NCBI GenBank assembly: GCA_020404105.1 | Contig: JADBWH010000068.1 | Coordinates: 1 to 45,215, forward strand | Direction of reading: 5' to 3' | From: Pseudanabaena sp. M53BS1SP1A06MG | GTDB taxonomy: Bacteria; Cyanobacteriota; Cyanobacteriia; Pseudanabaenales; Pseudanabaenaceae | Length of the DNA: 45,215 bases | Shown here: positions 16,501 through 25,679 of the stretch, piece after piece | How positions within the stretch are numbered: position 1 is the stretch's first letter | Layout of the letters: the number at the start of each line of letters is the position of its first letter | The notes under the pieces: model-generated | The model's database searches: none | Told to the model about the DNA's origin: nothing | Seen by the model: the letters and a program-made list of their open reading frames with translations, nothing else | Position numbers and translations under genes: made by a program

Positions 16501-19389
16501 ATGCAAGACCATACCCATATCCATGTTAGAGGTGCGAGACAGCACAACCTCAAAAATATTGACCTGATGATTCCCCGCGATCGCCTGATCGTGTTTACAG
16601 GTGTATCTGGATCTGGCAAATCATCCCTTGCTTTCGATACGATTTTTGCCGAAGGTCAGCGCCGCTATGTGGAATCGCTCAGTGCTTATGCACGGCAATT
16701 TTTAGGACAAGTTGATAAGCCCGATGTTGACTATATTGAGGGTTTAAGCCCTGCGATTTCCATTGACCAAAAATCAACTTCCCATAATCCTCGTTCAACG
16801 GTTGGCACGGTTACAGAGATTTACGACTATTTTCGTTTACTGTTTGGTCGGGCAGGTGCGCCCCATTGTCCGAGCTGTGATCGCAATATTGCGCCCCAAA
16901 GCATCGATCACATGGTGGATACGATTATGGAGTTAAGCGATCGCACGCGATTCCAATTACTTGCACCTGTGGTTCGTGGCAAAAAGGGAACCCATAAGAA
17001 ATTATTAGCGAGTCTGGCTTCAGAAGGTTTTGGCAGAGTTCGCATTGATGGCGAAGTACGGGAACTGAGTGACAATATTGAACTGGATAAAAATAAAATC
17101 CACGATATTGAAATTGTCGTTGATCGCTTGGTTCGCAAAGATGACATTCAAGAGCGCTTAACCGATTCCCTCTCTACCTGTTTAAAACGTGCTGAAGGGA
17201 TCGCAATGGTGGAAATTATGCCTTCCCCAGTCCCTCTCTCAGAGGACGAGGGGAGCAAGAAAACTAATCAAGAAAGCAATATCCTGACTTTCTCGGAAAA
17301 TTTTGCCTGTCCTGAACATGGCGCAGTGATGGAAGAATTATCGCCTCGGATGTTCTCTTTCAATTCTCCCTATGGTGCTTGTCCTGCCTGTCATGGCTTG
17401 GGACATATTCAAACCTTTAATCCTGAACTGATCGTTCCCGATCCATCTCTGCCCGTATATGCCGCGATCGCGCCTTGGGCGGATAAAACCCATACTTACT
17501 ATATTTCGCTCCTATCGAGTGTTGGCGAATATGCAGGCTTTGAAATTAATACTCCTTGGGACAAGCTCTCGCAAGCCCAGACTGACATTATTCTCTACGG
17601 TACGACCGAGAAAATTTTAATTAAGCCTGATTCCCTTTATCGCGATCGCGCTGAGGGCTATTACAAACGTTATGAAGGGGCGATCGCCATGCTTGAGCAG
17701 CAGTACAAAGAGGCAGGCGAATCGCAACGGCAAAAGCTAGAAAATTATCTAATCGAGCAACCCTGCGCCACTTGCGAAGGTACACGCCTTAAGTCTGAAT
17801 CCCTTGCGGTGCGTATTGGTGGCTATAACATCATTGATTTTGTATCGGTTCCCATTGGCACTTGCTTAGAGCGTCTCAAAACTCTGGATCTTGATGCTAG
17901 AACTAGGCAAATTGGCGATCGCGTCTTGCAAGAAATCGAAGCGCGATTGCAGTTTTTATTAGATGTCGGTTTAGATTACCTAACCCTTGATCGTTCCACC
18001 ATGTCCCTCTCTGGCGGTGAAGCTCAACGGATTCGCCTAGCTACCCAGATCGGCTCAGGATTAACAGGGGTTCTCTATGTATTGGATGAGCCAAGTATTG
18101 GACTACATCAACGAGATAATTCGCGATTGTTAGCCACATTAACCAAACTGCGGGATCTCGGTAATACTCTCATCGTAGTTGAGCATGACGAAGAAACGAT
18201 TCGGGCGGCTGATTATCTGGTTGATATTGGACCAGGGGCAGGCGTACATGGTGGGCGAGTGGTTGCTCAAGGTAGCGTTCAGGATATAGAGAAAAATCTC
18301 GAATCTCTCACGGGCTCCTATCTCTCTAAGCAAAAACAAATTTATACCCCTGCGGAACGGCGCGAAGGCAATGGCAAACATTTAGAAATTTGCAATGCCC
18401 ATCTGAATAATCTCAAAAATATCAATGTCAAGATTCCCCTTGGCAAACTAGTCTGTATCACTGGCGTATCAGGCTCAGGCAAATCCACTCTCATTAACGA
18501 CCTGCTACACCATTCACTAGAACATAACTTTTCACGGAAAGTGCCAGTTCCGAAAGGGATTGATGAAGTGAAGGGACTAAAGCACCTCGATAAATTCATC
18601 GTCATTGATCAGTCACCGATCGGACGTACGCCCCGATCTAATCCTGCGACTTATACAGGGCTATTCGATGTAATCCGTGAAACATTTGCATTGACAACGG
18701 CAGCGAAAACGCGAGGCTACAAGGCGGGACAATTTTCTTTTAATGTCAAAGGAGGACGCTGTGAAGCCTGTTCAGGTCAAGGCGTAAATATCATTTCCAT
18801 GAATTTTTTGCCCGATGTCTATGTGCAGTGCGATGTCTGTAAAGGTGCAAGGTACAACCGCGAAACGCTGCAAGTCAAGTACAAGGAAAAGACAATCGCC
18901 GATGTGCTAAACATGACCATCGAAGAAGCGATGCACTTTTTCGAGAATATTCCTTCCGCCCATGCCAAGTTGGGAATGTTGGTGGATGTAGGCTTAGGCT
19001 ATGTGCGTCTCGGTCAGTCCGCCCCCACCCTCTCAGGCGGTGAAGCCCAACGGGTAAAACTTGCCACCGAGTTAGCGCGTCGCGCCACAGGCAAAACCCT
19101 TTATCTAATTGATGAGCCGACCACAGGTTTAAGCTTTTACGATGTGCATAAGTTGCTCGATGTCATCCAACGACTTGTCGATAAGGGCAACAGCATCATC
19201 ACGATTGAGCATAATCTCGATGTAATTCGTTGTGCTGATTGGATTATCGATTTAGGTCCTGAAGGCGGCGATCGTGGCGGTGAAGTGATTGCCGAAGGTA
19301 CGCCCGAACAGGTGGCAAAAGTGAAGAAATCTTACACTGGCAAATATCTTAAACAGGTTTTAGCCGAATATCCGCACAGCAAAGCTTAA
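16501..19389 (+). CDS. uvrA: Excinuclease ABC subunit A
   Basis: The damage-recognition ATPase of nucleotide excision repair, which loads UvrB at DNA lesions. Two ABC ATPase halves are visible. The N-terminal Walker A is GVSGSGKS at 34-41. The UvrB-binding region and the first zinc site (CPEHG, CPACHGLG) follow, with signature LSGGEAQRIRLATQIGSGL. The C-terminal Walker A GVSGSGKST, zinc finger CEACSGQG to CDVC, and second signature LSGGEAQRVKLATEL complete it. I chose ATG 16501 (MQDHTHIHVRGARQHNLKNI), giving 962 aa; a TTG three codons upstream is less likely. No strong ribosome binding site is visible. It stands alone, and a dispersed repeat follows. Confidence 0.96.
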   Translation: MQDHTHIHVRGARQHNLKNIDLMIPRDRLIVFTGVSGSGKSSLAFDTIFAEGQRRYVESLSAYARQFLGQVDKPDVDYIEGLSPAISIDQKSTSHNPRSTVGTVTEIYDYFRLLFGRAGAPHCPSCDRNIAPQSIDHMVDTIMELSDRTRFQLLAPVVRGKKGTHKKLLASLASEGFGRVRIDGEVRELSDNIELDKNKIHDIEIVVDRLVRKDDIQERLTDSLSTCLKRAEGIAMVEIMPSPVPLSEDEGSKKTNQESNILTFSENFACPEHGAVMEELSPRMFSFNSPYGACPACHGLGHIQTFNPELIVPDPSLPVYAAIAPWADKTHTYYISLLSSVGEYAGFEINTPWDKLSQAQTDIILYGTTEKILIKPDSLYRDRAEGYYKRYEGAIAMLEQQYKEAGESQRQKLENYLIEQPCATCEGTRLKSESLAVRIGGYNIIDFVSVPIGTCLERLKTLDLDARTRQIGDRVLQEIEARLQFLLDVGLDYLTLDRSTMSLSGGEAQRIRLATQIGSGLTGVLYVLDEPSIGLHQRDNSRLLATLTKLRDLGNTLIVVEHDEETIRAADYLVDIGPGAGVHGGRVVAQGSVQDIEKNLESLTGSYLSKQKQIYTPAERREGNGKHLEICNAHLNNLKNINVKIPLGKLVCITGVSGSGKSTLINDLLHHSLEHNFSRKVPVPKGIDEVKGLKHLDKFIVIDQSPIGRTPRSNPATYTGLFDVIRETFALTTAAKTRGYKAGQFSFNVKGGRCEACSGQGVNIISMNFLPDVYVQCDVCKGARYNRETLQVKYKEKTIADVLNMTIEEAMHFFENIPSAHAKLGMLVDVGLGYVRLGQSAPTLSGGEAQRVKLATELARRATGKTLYLIDEPTTGLSFYDVHKLLDVIQRLVDKGNSIITIEHNLDVIRCADWIIDLGPEGGDRGGEVIAEGTPEQVAKVKKSYTGKYLKQVLAEYPHSKA

Positions 19390-19395
19390 TTATTC

Positions 19396-19482
19396 GTAGG
19401 ATGCGTTAGTGTAACGTAACGCATCTATTTGGTCATATTTGGCAAAGATGATGGGTTACGCGATCGCTAACCCATCCTACAT
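19396..19482. repeat. GTAGGATGCGTTA-type dispersed repeat
   Basis: GTAGGATGCGTTA with GTAACGCATC forms one imperfect hairpin (about 19397-19427). GATGGGTTACGCGATCGC followed by TAACCCATCCTAC forms a second (about 19450-19481). The outer ends GTAGGAT and ATCCTAC are also inverted. This type of element is widespread in cyanobacterial intergenic DNA (recalled, not searched). The rest of the 303-base gap before psaC shows no other structure. Confidence 0.65.
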
Positions 19483-19662
19483 TTAATTCCAACTGCCTAC
19501 TAAGTTGTGTGATTAATTAGTCAATGCCTCTAGTAAATGAAATCTATCTAAAAACTTGATTTTTGCCTCAAATATTAATTTGTTTTAAGTTATCTCACAA
19601 TCTGAGCATTGAATGTAAACCACTACGATAAACTTGGTTTTAAACATCCCGTGCCTAGATAG

Positions 19663-19938
<276 letters not shown>

Positions 19939-20024
19939 TCTTAATTATTCATTTTTTAATTATTTTAGTTGGCAAGATTCTTGTTTATTTTCTATTAAGT
20001 GCAATTATTTTTATCCTGCATTTA

Positions 20025-20095
20025 AATTGAGGAGCGCCATTTGGTGCTCCTCAATTGCTTTACAGAGAGAGTTAGTGCTAAACACTAACTCTCTC
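20025..20095 (+). terminator. Tandem hairpins downstream of psaC
   Basis: First hairpin: 20025-20038 with 20043-20056, 14 bp with one G-T pair, loop ATTT. Second hairpin: 20065-20077 with 20083-20095, 13 bp, loop CTAAA, followed by TTTG. Two in series after a highly expressed gene suggest a double terminator or protection of the psaC mRNA 3' end. Confidence 0.7.
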
Positions 20096-20150
20096 CTTTG
20101 CGTTTATGCTGGTTACTATAAGTTTGGGTGTTTTCTAATTTTTGCTTGCC

Positions 20151-21143
20151 ATGCTTGATGTGTATGATCGCTTGCCCGATGGTTTACTCGATCTTGAGTC
20201 CGATCAACTTTACAAAATACTTGAGCGTCCCACACTAATTCATTTAGAAGGCGATCGCCAACCACCATTATTCGTTTCAGTTTTGCTCCATGGTAATGAA
20301 ACTACTAGTTGGCTGGCGATCCGTGAATTATTGCGTAAATATCAAGATAAAAGTCTACCGCGATCGCTATCAGTATTTATTGGTAACATCTCAGCAGCAA
20401 GATATCGCCTCAGACATTTACCCAATCAACCTGACTACAATCGCATTTGGCAAACAGGGGACTCGCCAGAACATCAGATGGCACAACAGGTAATCGCGGA
20501 AATGCGATCGCGTGGGGTATTTGCCAGCATCGATGTACATAATAATACAGGTCGAAATCCGCATTATGGCTGCATTACACATTTAGAAAAAGATTTTCGG
20601 AAACTGGCAAGACTATTTGGCAAAACAGTCGTTTATTACACCAGCCCTAAAACCGTGCAATCCTTTGCTTTTGGGCATTTTTGCCCCTCGATCGTCGTGG
20701 AATGTGGACAGCCCGATGTTCCCGATGGTACAGCCCATGCCTTGGAATTCATGGAAACTTGCCTCAATCTCGATAGCTTTGATAGTCTGCCAGATTCGCT
20801 GATCTCTGATATTGATTTATTTCACACCGTGGCGATCGTCAAAGTCCCTGAAGAAATTAATTTCAGCTTTGATGATAGTCCTAATGATGACATTACTTTT
20901 CCTGCGGAGATGGACTGTCTAAATTTTTGTGAACTATCAATTGGGACAAACTTCGGCAAAGCCAAAACTGATCGCGCCTATCTATCAGCTTTAGGTGAGG
21001 ATGGTGCAGAAAAAAGCGATTGCTATTTTAAAATCGAAAATGGTGAAATTATCCTCAAAAAATCTGTAATGCCATCAATGCTCACTCTTAATACAGAGAT
21101 CGTGCGGCAAGACTGCCTATGCTACCTCATGCAGAGAATGTGA
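20151..21143 (+). CDS. Succinylglutamate desuccinylase/aspartoacylase-family (M14-like) zinc hydrolase
   Basis: A 330 aa zinc-dependent deacylase-like protein. The zinc ligands are His47 and Glu50 in VLLHGNETTSW and His130 in DVHNNTG. DYNRIW (residues about 95-100) matches the Arg-containing DxNR motif of the AstE/AspA group, and Glu184 in IVVECGQP would be the catalytic base. The C-terminal about 110 residues form the second, acidic domain. I chose ATG 20151; an in-frame TTG at 20142 adds three residues. Substrate unknown; neither arginine-catabolism nor N-acetylaspartate genes lie beside it. No clear Shine-Dalgarno is seen. Confidence 0.75.
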   Translation: MLDVYDRLPDGLLDLESDQLYKILERPTLIHLEGDRQPPLFVSVLLHGNETTSWLAIRELLRKYQDKSLPRSLSVFIGNISAARYRLRHLPNQPDYNRIWQTGDSPEHQMAQQVIAEMRSRGVFASIDVHNNTGRNPHYGCITHLEKDFRKLARLFGKTVVYYTSPKTVQSFAFGHFCPSIVVECGQPDVPDGTAHALEFMETCLNLDSFDSLPDSLISDIDLFHTVAIVKVPEEINFSFDDSPNDDITFPAEMDCLNFCELSIGTNFGKAKTDRAYLSALGEDGAEKSDCYFKIENGEIILKKSVMPSMLTLNTEIVRQDCLCYLMQRM

Positions 21144-21189
21144 CTTGTAACTAAGTTTATAGCTTATCTTTTTTATGGATCTGCCCCAT

Positions 21190-21465
21190 CTAATGTTTGA
21201 GTCGATTTAGCTCCCGTTCCATATCTAAGTGACTCTCAGGCTTAGCGCTCTTAATTGGTTCTATTTGCGATCGCCCTTCTTGTTTACCTTCACCTAACAC
21301 CAATTTCTACCTAAATACTAGCAGTGCTAAGACAATCAACAGAGGCATCGCGTAAGTAACCAACATCAAGGAAATTGCCAAAACTATGGTCAAAAAGTGA
21401 CTACCAATCACCGCGATCGCAAGACCCAATATTACCAATAACAAGAATCGATAGGACTTACTCAT
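21190..21465 (-). pseudogene. Small membrane-protein gene interrupted by an in-frame TAG
   Basis: Reading from ATG 21465, the frame encodes MSKSYRFLLLVILGLAIAVI and a second hydrophobic helix, then stops at TAG 21309-21307 (52 aa). The same frame continues without another stop for 38 codons to TAG 21192-21190, giving a hydrophilic tail that begins KLVLGEGKQEGRSQIEP and ends ERELNRLKH. A GTG at 21300 could start the tail alone. The ATG overlaps the stop of the coiled-coil gene by four bases (ATGA), which points to translational coupling. Either one nonsense mutation has split a 90-residue protein, or the 52 aa form is the real product and the tail is relic coding sequence. Function unknown. 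Confidence 0.55.
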
Positions 21466-21824
21466 CTATCCCTTTCAGCCCTTTTACGTTCTAGCTCAGT
21501 CATTCTTTGCTCTAAGTCCAATTTGTCGGACTCATAGGAAAGACTATAACCAATCAAGCGATCAATTAATCTTTCCTGCTTTTTAGCATTTTCTAGCATT
21601 AGTTCTATGTCTTGGCGATCGCGAATTTGATCTTCTTGGATGCTTCTCTGTACTGCCGACAACTGTTTAGTTTGTTCAATTAAAAGCAAAATATCTTCAC
21701 GATTTCGATTAGTATCCTCGCGATCTCGTAATTGACTCTCTTGATATCGCAACTGACTTTCTTGCAATTCTCTTTGGACTGCCAGCATATCCGAAATCAA
21801 CGCTTGCATTTCTTCAAAAGTCAT
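21462..21824 (-). CDS. Coiled-coil protein of unknown function
   Basis: A 120 aa, highly charged protein, almost entirely predicted helix. It contains repeated Gln/Arg/Glu heptads such as LQESQLRYQESQLRDRED and RSIQEDQIRDRQDIELM, suggesting internal duplication. There are no cysteines and no signal peptide. Short coiled-coil proteins of this style are common in cyanobacteria, and I recognise no specific family. It overlaps the following membrane-protein frame by four bases, so the two probably form one unit, perhaps a membrane anchor with a coiled-coil partner (inference). The start is ATG 21824. Confidence 0.7.
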   Translation of the reverse strand: MTFEEMQALISDMLAVQRELQESQLRYQESQLRDREDTNRNREDILLLIEQTKQLSAVQRSIQEDQIRDRQDIELMLENAKKQERLIDRLIGYSLSYESDKLDLEQRMTELERKRAERDR

Positions 21825-21973
21825 GGTGTCAACCCCTCAAATATCATAACGATTATCCATCATCCTATCTCAATTAATCATTTGGCAAAGGCTAATGAAA
21901 ATCAACAGGGTTTCTGCATAAAAAAGTTGGCGTAGATGCTAGTGGCTCCCAACCTTCTGTTGCAAGGAGGTAG

Positions 21974-22722
21974 TTATTTGTCTGACGCTTGGACAAATAC
22001 AGTTTTTGCAGTCTTTCCACAACCATTCACAAATATGCCGTCAAAAGTGCCTCCAACAACCCCACCAACTAGAGGCAACATTTTCATGACATTTACTACG
22101 CCTTTTTCACCAGCTTTAGTGATTAGCCGAAAACCAATCTTCTTATTGATTTCAATGAGAACCCTACCAGGTATTCTCTTGATGAGGTTTTGAGACACTT
22201 TTGTACCGATTAAGTAGATGAGCATATTAAAACCTAAAACCAGGAATTGTTCCGCCCGCGTAGCGGGCGGAACAATCTTTTCAGTTTTTATTTTATTTAT
22301 GCCTAGCTACTTACAATTCCAGCGTTTTTAAGAATTTCTTCTCCAGCTTCGCCAATTAGACATAACAGAACCATTGTTCTTACGTGTTCAGAGTGAATGT
22401 CATACCCTCGAAGATAAGCAACTGCGGCAGCCGTATTTGCTCCAAGGGCATAGGATGCAAGTAAACCTGCGGGAATAGTAACGGGCATTGCGGCAATACC
22501 TCCTAATCCAGTGATAAAACCAGTGCTAGCAGCATGGGTTGTTCTCCAAGCAATGATCGAATTAATGGCATCCTCAACACTGGCAGCCCTACTCAAATGT
22601 TCTTCAGCGACCTGCTTCGCAGATGGCAAAACTCCCAAACCATTAATTCCTGCTTTAGCAATCCATTCAAGAGTTGTTTGTATGAGACTGCTGTTATCGT
22701 CACCTGAAGTAGCTGAGACCAT
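21974..22722 (-). pseudogene. EcsC-family protein gene disrupted by a MITE
   Basis: The N-terminal part (22722 down to TAG 22303) reads STGFITGLGGIAAMPVTIPA, GLLASYALGANTAAAVAYL and RTMVLLCLIGEAGEEILKNA. The C-terminal part (22210 down to 21974) reads IGTKVSQNLIKRIPGRVLIE, INKKIGFRLITKAGEKGVV and LPLVGGVVGGTFDG. These are consecutive parts of one EcsC-family protein. They are separated by a palindromic element at 22211-22313. Removing it with one TA copy joins NAGI to VIGTKVS in frame. The element supplies a stop to the first part and an ATG (22225) to the second. EcsC-family proteins are membrane-associated and of unclear function. Two truncated peptides may still be made. Confidence 0.85.
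22211..22313. mobile_element. About 100 bp MITE inserted at TA in the EcsC-family gene
   Basis: TA copies at 22211-22212 and 22312-22313 flank the insert. The ends are imperfect inverted repeats, AGTAGATGAGCATATTAAAA against AGTAGCTAGGCATAAATAAA. The centre is a perfect 14 bp GC-rich stem (22246-22259 with 22263-22276), loop GTA. The TA duplication is characteristic of IS630/Tc1-mariner transposases, which could move it in trans; none is in the window. A sequence like one end (TATGCCTAGCTATTTA) appears at about 37246-37261. Confidence 0.85.
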
Positions 22723-22844
22723 AAGAATTTAGTGTATTGGTTGCGTGGTAGTGTCAACACTTAGATTTCCCTAAATAATAGCAACAAAACATCACTGAAA
22801 AACACTGAAATTTTCTTGTTTAATGACAGCACTTTGCACTAAAA

Positions 22845-23696
22845 CTAACGACCAAAGGGAAACTTAAAAGGTAAAGGCTTAATTAGGGCTAATTCAGCAA
22901 TCATTTGCTGATGTAAATGCCCATTAGTTGCGAGCAATCTTCCCGACTTAGGAATATGTTCGCTGCCATCATAGGCGGTGACTATGCCACCAGCCTCGCG
23001 CACCACCACCACACCAGCCGCCAAATCCCATAGAGACAAACCTCGTTCCCAATAGCCATCTAAACGACCACAGGCAACATAAGCCAAGTCCATCGCGGCA
23101 GAACCACCACGCCTTACGCCTTGGGTGAGGTGCGTGAAATGGCAAAATTCTGCGTAATTATTATCCTCAACGAGGGTGCGATCGTAAGCAAAGCCTGTTA
23201 CTAATAGACTACGACTGAGTTCTGTAGTTTTAGAAACATGAATTGGCACACGATTACGGGTTGCGCCTAAACCTGTGGCAGCCCGAAAAATTTCATTACG
23301 AAAGGGGTCATAGATCGCGCCAACGGAAGGAAATCCATCAATTAATAAGGCGACTGATACCGATGAAAATGGATATTGATGAGCAAAATTGGTCGTTCCA
23401 TCGAGGGGATCGATCGCCCATAGATATTGACTATCACTATTTCCTAATACACCTGATTCTTCTGCCAAAATGCCATGATCAGGAAAGTGGCGCTGCAAAA
23501 TTGAGAGAACAGTTACTTCTGATTCTTTATCAGCGATCGTTACTAAATCCCCAGGACGTTTCTCTTCGACTTCTTTCTCTTGGAGATTTCCGAGATAGGA
23601 TCTAAGTACAGCACCACCCGCACAAGCTGCCTCAGTAGCAATATCTAAGAAGGTTTGGAGTTGCTCTTTACTAACGGAAGCTAGTGAAGTTGTCAT
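22845..23696 (-). CDS. Inositol monophosphatase-family phosphatase
   Basis: A Mg-dependent, lithium-sensitive-type phosphatase of the IMPase/CysQ superfamily. Metal-binding motifs are AEES with Glu79/Glu80, WAIDPLDGTTNFAH with Asp96 and Asp99, and LWDLAAG with Asp224. The length of 283 aa is typical. Likely substrates are inositol phosphates, histidinol phosphate or related sugar phosphates; sequence alone does not decide. It starts at ATG 23696. Its last codons (KFPFGR) abut a fragment of the family A repeat (ACAGCACTTTGCACTAAAAC, 22826-22845), so the stop codon region may derive from, or be trimmed by, that repeat. Confidence 0.88.
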   Translation of the reverse strand: MTTSLASVSKEQLQTFLDIATEAACAGGAVLRSYLGNLQEKEVEEKRPGDLVTIADKESEVTVLSILQRHFPDHGILAEESGVLGNSDSQYLWAIDPLDGTTNFAHQYPFSSVSVALLIDGFPSVGAIYDPFRNEIFRAATGLGATRNRVPIHVSKTTELSRSLLVTGFAYDRTLVEDNNYAEFCHFTHLTQGVRRGGSAAMDLAYVACGRLDGYWERGLSLWDLAAGVVVVREAGGIVTAYDGSEHIPKSGRLLATNGHLHQQMIAELALIKPLPFKFPFGR

Positions 23697-24062
23697 AAAT
23701 TATGAGAATTAAATCTAGTGATCTGAAAGGTATTTTGCATCTCTGATCCTAACCTTAAAGCGGATTTTAAAAATAGAGTTCAGATTACATTAGACATTTA
23801 TAGGACATACGCAAAATGGCTAATAACTCAAGTTATTGGCTGAAAGCTAAAGTCAGCTAAAGCAGACTATAGAAATCACCAAATTGGTGGTGTTAATCCT
23901 AAAACGTTCACTGCGAAAATGTGTTAATGCTTTACATTGTAAAGATTCTTTTTGTTGGTCTTTATATTTTGTTACATTTTTGGTTAAATCACTAACTCGC
24001 TCGATCACCTCCCACACATTGCTCGATTAACATCACCCTTAAATAACGCAAGTTAACAGTCC
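23697..24062. other. Divergent intergenic region, IMPase / M23 peptidase
   Basis: This 366-base gap has a weak inverted repeat (23818-23827 with 23832-23841, one mismatch) and two partial repeats of AGCTAAAG. No gene or RNA is recognised. It should hold promoters for both divergent genes. Confidence 0.45.
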
Positions 24063-25025
24063 ATGAAGCCTTATCGGAAAAACTCCCTGCTCTCACCCTT
24101 ATTTTTGATATTAGCGATCGCTATTTGCTTTGCCTTACCAGCTTTTGCAACCTCATCCAAACCTACTACTTCTGAAGATGAGTCTAACGCCAAAGAAGCA
24201 GAAGAGCTATGTGGCAAGCCAACCCTTGATGATCTTACCCAACACAAAGTGAAACAGGGCGAAACCCTAGAAGCGATCGCCAAGCAATATAACCTCAAGA
24301 CTGCAACCTTGATGGGACTCAACCCAGAAGTTCGTAGTGGCAAAGTCACAGTGGGGCAAACTCTAGCAATCCCACCGATGGATGGTTTGACCTATCGATT
24401 CAAAAATGAGGAAAACTACACTACTGTTGCCCAAAAATACAATATTCGCGCCGACGTATTATTTGAGCGCAATGGCTGTCAACGTCGACCCAAAGTCGTA
24501 TTTGTACCTGGAGCAATCTGGAAACCCGATCCTATTCCCTTCAATCCCGCGATCGCCTCTAGAGGTTCAGGCAATCCCACTGTAATCATGCAAACGGGGG
24601 GATATCCTTTGCCTTACTTAGTTCCCGTAACTTCTAACTATGGTTGGCGTATGAACCCTGTTACCGCTATTTGGTCATTTCATAGTGGTATTGATCTTGG
24701 CGCACCCTTTGGCACTCCTGTACTTGCTGCCAAAGCAGGAAGGGTTGATTTTGCAGGTTGGGGTGATGGCTATGGCAATCTCGTCGAATTGGATCATGGT
24801 TCCACAGGCACACGCTACGCCCATTTAGAAGCAATTTATGTCTATCAAGGGCAGCAGGTTGTTCAGGGGCAACAAATTGGGACTGTCGGCTCGACAGGAC
24901 GCTCAACAGGCCCCCACTTACACTTTGAGATTATGGTTCTATCTGGCGATGGCTGGGTAGCCCTTGATCCAGCCCCCTATATCAACCGCATAGCAGGTTT
25001 TATGTCTGATTACTTCCCAATTTAA
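24063..25025 (+). CDS. Secreted LysM-containing M23 peptidase
   Basis: A periplasmic peptidoglycan-binding endopeptidase. A signal peptide spans residues 1-29 (hydrophobic 12-27, cleavage after AFA). A LysM domain is at about 61-104 (HKVKQGETLEAIAKQYNLK), with a second, weaker LysM-like segment at about 108-150. The C-terminal M23 domain has zinc ligands His207 and Asp211 in HSGIDLG and His287 in HLHFE, plus His254 and His285. All catalytic residues are present, so it should be an active cell-wall hydrolase rather than an EnvC-like activator. The start is ATG 24063. The gene is monocistronic. Confidence 0.9.
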   Translation: MKPYRKNSLLSPLFLILAIAICFALPAFATSSKPTTSEDESNAKEAEELCGKPTLDDLTQHKVKQGETLEAIAKQYNLKTATLMGLNPEVRSGKVTVGQTLAIPPMDGLTYRFKNEENYTTVAQKYNIRADVLFERNGCQRRPKVVFVPGAIWKPDPIPFNPAIASRGSGNPTVIMQTGGYPLPYLVPVTSNYGWRMNPVTAIWSFHSGIDLGAPFGTPVLAAKAGRVDFAGWGDGYGNLVELDHGSTGTRYAHLEAIYVYQGQQVVQGQQIGTVGSTGRSTGPHLHFEIMVLSGDGWVALDPAPYINRIAGFMSDYFPI

Positions 25026-25068
25026 ACCCTTTGGATTATTTCCCCTTTGAGGAGAAATCAGTTTTAAT

Positions 25069-25431
25069 GTGAATGAAGGATTGCTTTGCAATCTTTTATT
25101 TACGTTTCTGCTTTTATATAAAATCCCCCCCAATGCAATAGCCCTAATTGTCTACAGAATTATGGTAATCACGGGTGATCTCATTAGTTTAGCCAAAAGC
25201 AAGAGAACAATAACCCTCTTCTCAATCATCCTTAGTGTAGCTGAACTAATGATATCAGGAATTGTCACTGCCCAAGGTCAGGGATGGGGCAAAATTGTTG
25301 GTATAGCGATTACCACCCTCTTAGTCATTATCTTTGTCATGCGTTTCCTCAAAACCAAAAAATTCATGTCCACAGCTTTAATGATCATTGGTGGAGCCGC
25401 AACCCTCTTTGTAGCAATACATACAAGTTAA
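25069..25431 (+). CDS. TMEM14-like small membrane protein, atypical N-terminus
   Basis: A hydrophobic protein with three to four membrane helices. The C-terminal part (GWGKIVGIAITTLLVIIFVM and then RFLKTKKFMSTALMIIGGAA) matches the TMEM14 family, where the tail motif is K-T-x-K-F-M-P. In the upstream part, positions that are usually Gly in the family appear as Arg, Asp, Ser or Phe (ALIVYRIMVITGDLISLAKS). The start is uncertain: ATG 25162 would cut into the first helix, while GTG 25069 adds an unusual leader across a C-run. This could be a diverged or decaying copy. Function unknown. Confidence 0.55.
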   Translation: MNEGLLCNLLFTFLLLYKIPPNAIALIVYRIMVITGDLISLAKSKRTITLFSIILSVAELMISGIVTAQGQGWGKIVGIAITTLLVIIFVMRFLKTKKFMSTALMIIGGAATLFVAIHTS

Positions 25432-25679
25432 TTGATCCTGTTTCTTACCTCTAGTGTTAACATAGCAAATGTTAAGAAGTGTGATGAAGAAAAGCTTGTG
25501 GACAACGCAATGCTTCAAAATGTTTTGGTAATCATTGCTTTGACAAAGAAACCCTCCATGTCAGAAGCACCTCTAAACTTTTAGTAATCTTCTTTGATTA
25601 CTTTAGCTAAAGGATTTCTGCATGGTACGGCATCACATCAATCGTTTTTATTCACATTTTTGATTGGAGAAAAAATTAA

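Noticed and set aside
23197-23605. A 120-codon plus-strand frame antisense to the inositol-phosphatase gene
   Set aside because: It has no recognised domain and lies within a gene with all catalytic residues intact.
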